From JANSWO01 sp964351875 (GTDB lineage: Bacteria; Pseudomonadota; Gammaproteobacteria; Pseudomonadales; Azotimanducaceae): a stretch of DNA of 9,424 bases. The notes under the pieces were generated by a model, which saw nothing but the letters and a program-made list of their open reading frames with translations, had not been told where the DNA came from and did not search any database. Shown here in pieces: positions 6,601 through 9,424 of the stretch (its first letter is position 1; the number at the start of each line of letters is the position of its first letter). The stretch covers positions 1-9,424 of the forward strand of contig CAYGQC010000151.1 of NCBI GenBank assembly GCA_964351875.1. The letters run 5' to 3'. The translations under genes and the position numbers were made by a program.

Positions 6601-8004
6601 TCACGCTACGATGAATCGATCGCTGGCTGGATTCAGCAACTCGGGACCATCTTTGGAAATCAAAACCAAGTCTTCGAGGTGAGCCGTTCCACCTAGACCG
6701 CTACCAAGCACGGGCATGTCTACGCTCAGCAACATACTGTCTTGCAGCACGAGGTTTTGCTTTTCAAACGGGCCGAACTCGACCCCACTTGGCTCATCCG
6801 TGTGATGCAATCCGACGGCATGTGGGCCCAGAACAAGCCCGGCGTCGACTCGAGTTTCTGAGAACAACCGCTGGCCAAGCGACCAGATCTCCGCATAGCT
6901 CACGCCGGGCTTCAGCTCGGGCAGCAATCGATCCCAAACAAAACCCAACGCGTCCACGACCTTTTGCATCCGTGCAGTCGGCTCCCCGACACAAACGGTA
7001 CGCCCATAGTCGCCATGGTATCCCTCGAAGCTGCTGACACAGTCGATCAGGAATGAGCGACCTGGAACTATGCCTTCCCTGCTCAGCGGCGCAACCACGC
7101 CATCGATCAAAATGTAGACCGGCGTGGTTCGACGCTCGCCGCATTGAATCGAGAAGCTGGTTCGCAATTCCTGAAAAGAAGCGCCTGCGCTAACCATGCG
7201 TGCAGCAGCTAACCCGGCCGCGGCGTTAGCGGACGCTGCATAGCGGGCGAAGCTGAGCTCAGCCGGGCTCTTCTGCAGCCGGATCTCTCGCAGTATGCGT
7301 TCGCCATCAACAAAACGGATATCCAGACCACTGCGCTGCAACATCGGGATGAGTCTGGGATCGTCTACTCCAACTGTGCTGTTCGGCAAGTCAGCGTCAC
7401 GCAGCTCGCGCAGCAATGCGGCTTCCGCAGACGCGGCGACGGCTGTAGATGCGGCGGCGATATTGGCCCGTCGCAACGTCTCAAAGGGTCTGGGTTTCGC
7501 GATATCGAATACCGGCGTGATGTAGCCTTCGGAAGCCGGTGCCGACATGATCTGATCCGCAGTGGACAGCTCTCCGTAGAGATCAGGCTCAGCGGGTGTT
7601 GTGAACAACTTGAGGTCCACAAGATCCGGGACGGTAATGTCGTCACTAGACAGATAGTAGGAGAACTTCCCAGTGATCAGCGCCGGGGCGTGTTGCCCAG
7701 AGGCCCGAAAGGAAGCATAAGCGAGCCCGTCCATGCCAAGCATGCTCGCTACGGTTCGATGATTGGTCAGATAGAAGACGTTGACGGGATCGCTGCACAG
7801 GAGCAAATCCACTCCACGAGCGGCCATTACATCAACGGCTCGAGATCGATTCAGTAGTAAATCTGTCGCGGGTTCCGGGACAGCGAGTTCTGTCAACGTC
7901 GAAGTCAACGTCGAGGTGGCAGACGATTGCTGACACGAGACAGAGCTTGCCGCAGCTCCCGCCGCGGCAAGACCAACAAGCGCTGAGCGCCTGGAGATTG
8001 GCAT
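6601..8004 (-). CDS. Tat-exported M24 family metallopeptidase (Xaa-Pro peptidase-like)
   Basis: A complete 467-residue protein. The N-terminus MPISRRSALVGLAAAG is a twin-arginine signal; C24 in SSVSC could be a lipidation site but is a weak lipobox. Then follow a creatinase-type N-terminal domain (R-AVDVMAARGVDLLL, NVFYLTNH; about 50-235) and the pita-bread M24 catalytic domain (about 245-460). Metal ligands are recognisable: D321 (FLIDC), D332 (GDYGRT, the family's usual 11-residue spacing), H395 (GPHAVGLHH), D429 (LLSVDMP) and E444 (HLEDLVL). In aminopeptidase P and prolidase the fourth ligand is Glu; here it is Asp, still a carboxylate. The likely role is metal-dependent hydrolysis of Xaa-Pro or related peptides in the periplasm; other M24 folds do different chemistry, so substrate is open. 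It is the second gene of an operon with the TonB-dependent receptor, 9 nt downstream of it, with an AGGAG site overlapping the receptor stop. Confidence 0.88.
   Translation of the reverse strand: MPISRRSALVGLAAAGAAASSVSCQQSSATSTLTSTLTELAVPEPATDLLLNRSRAVDVMAARGVDLLLCSDPVNVFYLTNHRTVASMLGMDGLAYASFRASGQHAPALITGKFSYYLSSDDITVPDLVDLKLFTTPAEPDLYGELSTADQIMSAPASEGYITPVFDIAKPRPFETLRRANIAAASTAVAASAEAALLRELRDADLPNSTVGVDDPRLIPMLQRSGLDIRFVDGERILREIRLQKSPAELSFARYAASANAAAGLAAARMVSAGASFQELRTSFSIQCGERRTTPVYILIDGVVAPLSREGIVPGRSFLIDCVSSFEGYHGDYGRTVCVGEPTARMQKVVDALGFVWDRLLPELKPGVSYAEIWSLGQRLFSETRVDAGLVLGPHAVGLHHTDEPSGVEFGPFEKQNLVLQDSMLLSVDMPVLGSGLGGTAHLEDLVLISKDGPELLNPASDRFIVA
7892..7915. repeat. 12-bp tandem duplication in the signal-peptide linker of the M24 gene
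   Basis: GTCAACGTCGAA (7892-7903) is followed directly by GTCAACGTCGAG (7904-7915), 11 of 12 bases identical. On the coding strand this makes a doubled S-T-L-T at residues 31-38, just after the export signal. It looks like a slippage duplication in an unconstrained linker and keeps the frame. Confidence 0.8.
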
Positions 8005-8010
8005 GGAGCG

Positions 8011-8016
8011 CTCCTA
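8011..8016 (-). promoter_or_regulatory. Overlapping stop codon and ribosome binding site (TAGGAG)
   Basis: On the minus strand TAGGAG contains the receptor stop codon TAG and the AGGAG Shine-Dalgarno of the M24 peptidase, six bases before its ATG. Ribosomes ending on the receptor would finish on the next start site, the classic arrangement for translational coupling. The bases next to it (8005-8014) form a 10-bp palindrome GGAGCGCTCC, with no room for a hairpin loop. Confidence 0.8.
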
Positions 8017-9424
8017 GAACGACTTGGTTACGCGTACGCCCCAGGTTCTCGGGTTACCCGTAATCCGATTGGAAACTGTCCCCAGCGTGCCAACGGGCGT
8101 TATGAAAGCTGCTGTGAAGTAGTCTTCATCTGTGAGGTTCGTCCCGAACAATGCGACTCGAAGTCCATAAGAGGCCATTTCCAAATCGATTTGCCCATTC
8201 AATACCCCATAGGAATCGATGCGGGCTTGAGAACGCGTTAACGATTGAAGTAGCGCATCCGTGGCTCGATCATCTTCGCTTTGCCAGAAGTAGTTGAGTT
8301 GCATCCCGAGGAGCATGCCTCTATCCAGTGACCGCTCGTATCTGCCAGAGAAACTCACCTGCCACTCAGGGCCTCCAAAGGGCTCATCGGTTCTGTCCAG
8401 TTCATTTCCCAAACCGTCGACATCAAGAAACTCGTCGTATTCCGCATTGGTGTACCCAATGGTTGTCGTGAGGGTAAGCCCATCAACGGGTGCCGCTGAA
8501 GCATCCACCTCAAACCCGTAAATCGATGCCTGTGCTGCATTACGCAAGATAGTGACGGGGACCGGCGACGCGGGATCAAAAGCTGTCCTTTGGATATCCT
8601 CGTAATCGCTGTAATAAGCCGACACATTGAGCCGCAACCGGTTGTCTAGCGCACCTGCCTTAAAGCCAATTTCATAGTTCAAAACATACTCAGGATCGAC
8701 AATCACTGCCAGATTACCCTGATCAATGCTGCCGCTCCGAAAGCCTCGAGACACACTTGCGTAAACGAGCCAGTCGTCTGTCAGCTTGTGGTCAAGGCTC
8801 AATAGCCAAGAAACAGCATCGAAATCGGCATCGGCCGAGTAGATTGGGGCGCCCGGCTCTAGATCCTCGACGCGTCGATCGACGTCCGTATAGCGAAGCC
8901 CTACCGTGGCACTAAGGCGATCGCTCAGCGCGTAACTGCTTTGAGTGAAAAGCGACCAGCTTTCATTCTCCGCCGCTGTCACTTCAAACTGACCCAAGCC
9001 TGGCAGAAAGTCTTCGTCTACACCGGATTCGTCCGAATAGAAGAGTCCCACTTGCCAGTCCAGCCTTTCTTCGATAGCCGCGCCACTGAGCCGAAACTCC
9101 TGAGCGAAAATCTTCGATTCCTGCGCGAGCGCAACATCGGTAATCGGTACCTGGTGGTAAGCCAGGGACGAGTCCTGCTCGCGATAGCTGGTGATCGACT
9201 CCAGGACTGACGTACCGATATCGACGCTCGCGGTGAGATTTAGATCCCATTCGCGAGACTCGGCAAACTGGCTAACCGTACCGAGTTCGTTACCCACATA
9301 GATATCCGGGTCGAGACTTTCCTGGGAGAGAAAACCACCAAGCACCGTCTGTAGCGATCGGAATATCGAGACAGCCTCATCCGCCTGGTGGTAGTCAGCT
9401 GTGAAGAGATCGGAAACGCGATCG
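8014..9424 (-). CDS. TonB-dependent outer-membrane receptor, C-terminal barrel (5' end outside window)
   Basis: The frame is open to the window edge; 469 residues are visible and the start, signal peptide, TonB box and plug domain lie beyond it. I read the frame on from a GTG at 9345, which is an internal codon, not the start. The visible part is beta-barrel: alternating strands ending in aromatic residues, EFRLSG, ATVGLRYTDVDRR, LVYASVSRGFRSGS (about 220-233) and NYEIGFKAG are hallmarks of TonB_dep_Rec barrels, and the protein ends in a terminal Phe (VRVTKSF), the signal for BAM-mediated insertion. Such receptors use TonB energy to import scarce ligands (siderophores, cobalamin, glycans, peptides). 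Neither ligand nor subclass can be read from the barrel. Co-transcription with an exported M24 peptidase suggests a peptide or amide substrate, by inference only. Confidence 0.92.
   Translation of the reverse strand, partial: DRVSDLFTADYHQADEAVSIFRSLQTVLGGFLSQESLDPDIYVGNELGTVSQFAESREWDLNLTASVDIGTSVLESITSYREQDSSLAYHQVPITDVALAQESKIFAQEFRLSGAAIEERLDWQVGLFYSDESGVDEDFLPGLGQFEVTAAENESWSLFTQSSYALSDRLSATVGLRYTDVDRRVEDLEPGAPIYSADADFDAVSWLLSLDHKLTDDWLVYASVSRGFRSGSIDQGNLAVIVDPEYVLNYEIGFKAGALDNRLRLNVSAYYSDYEDIQRTAFDPASPVPVTILRNAAQASIYGFEVDASAAPVDGLTLTTTIGYTNAEYDEFLDVDGLGNELDRTDEPFGGPEWQVSFSGRYERSLDRGMLLGMQLNYFWQSEDDRATDALLQSLTRSQARIDSYGVLNGQIDLEMASYGLRVALFGTNLTDEDYFTAAFITPVGTLGTVSNRITGNPRTWGVRVTKSF

Noticed and set aside
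6601..8004. M24 protein as a DddP-type DMSP lyase
   Set aside because: DddP has the M24 fold, but this protein has canonical M24 ligand spacing (D321 and D332, 11 apart), a Tat signal, and no extra Asp at the DddP-specific metal position; peptidase is the safer call.
9343..9345. GTG at 9345 as start of the TonB-dependent receptor
   Set aside because: The same frame remains open to the window edge and encodes barrel-like sequence, and the plug domain is missing, so this is internal.

Overview
The window looks like a piece of a draft, probably metagenome-derived, genome of a Gram-negative bacterium. A gammaproteobacterium from an aquatic habitat is my best guess, with low confidence. The evidence is a TonB-dependent outer-membrane receptor, a Tat-exported peptidase, a predicted lipoprotein and a large calcium-binding surface protein with a choice-of-anchor U domain. 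Base composition is moderately GC-rich throughout, and a run of ten N marks an assembly gap at 4259-4268. I saw no rRNA, tRNA, CRISPR array or insertion sequence.

Left part, plus strand (1-3699): the 3' end of a large multidomain extracellular protein (FG-GAP, thrombospondin type 3, HYR, Calx-beta and choice-of-anchor U modules); a very short, possibly truncated lipoprotein with Gly and Pro tracts; and a complete phytanoyl-CoA dioxygenase-family enzyme. Middle, minus strand (3696-5501): an apparent single reading frame of 601 codons that is almost certainly two different genes joined through the N run. These are a carotenoid oxygenase lacking its C-terminus and the C-terminal 186 residues of an unrelated NTF2-like protein. 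The latter overlaps the dioxygenase stop codon tail to tail by 4 bp.

Right part: a complete short-chain dehydrogenase/reductase (5695-6471, plus) is divergent from the carotenoid oxygenase and ends at a candidate terminator. It converges with a minus-strand pair made of a TonB-dependent receptor (start outside the window) followed by a Tat-exported M24 metallopeptidase. The receptor's stop codon lies inside the peptidase's ribosome binding site, so the pair is very probably one translationally coupled operon for uptake and periplasmic processing of a peptide or amide substrate.

Three neighbouring enzymes (Fe(II)/2-oxoglutarate dioxygenase, carotenoid/stilbene-cleaving oxygenase, SDR) would fit oxidative metabolism of a hydrophobic compound, but they are not one operon and that link is inference. 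I found no clearly new biological system. The points most worth checking are the chimeric ORF at the gap and the receptor/M24 operon with its Asp-for-Glu metal-ligand change.
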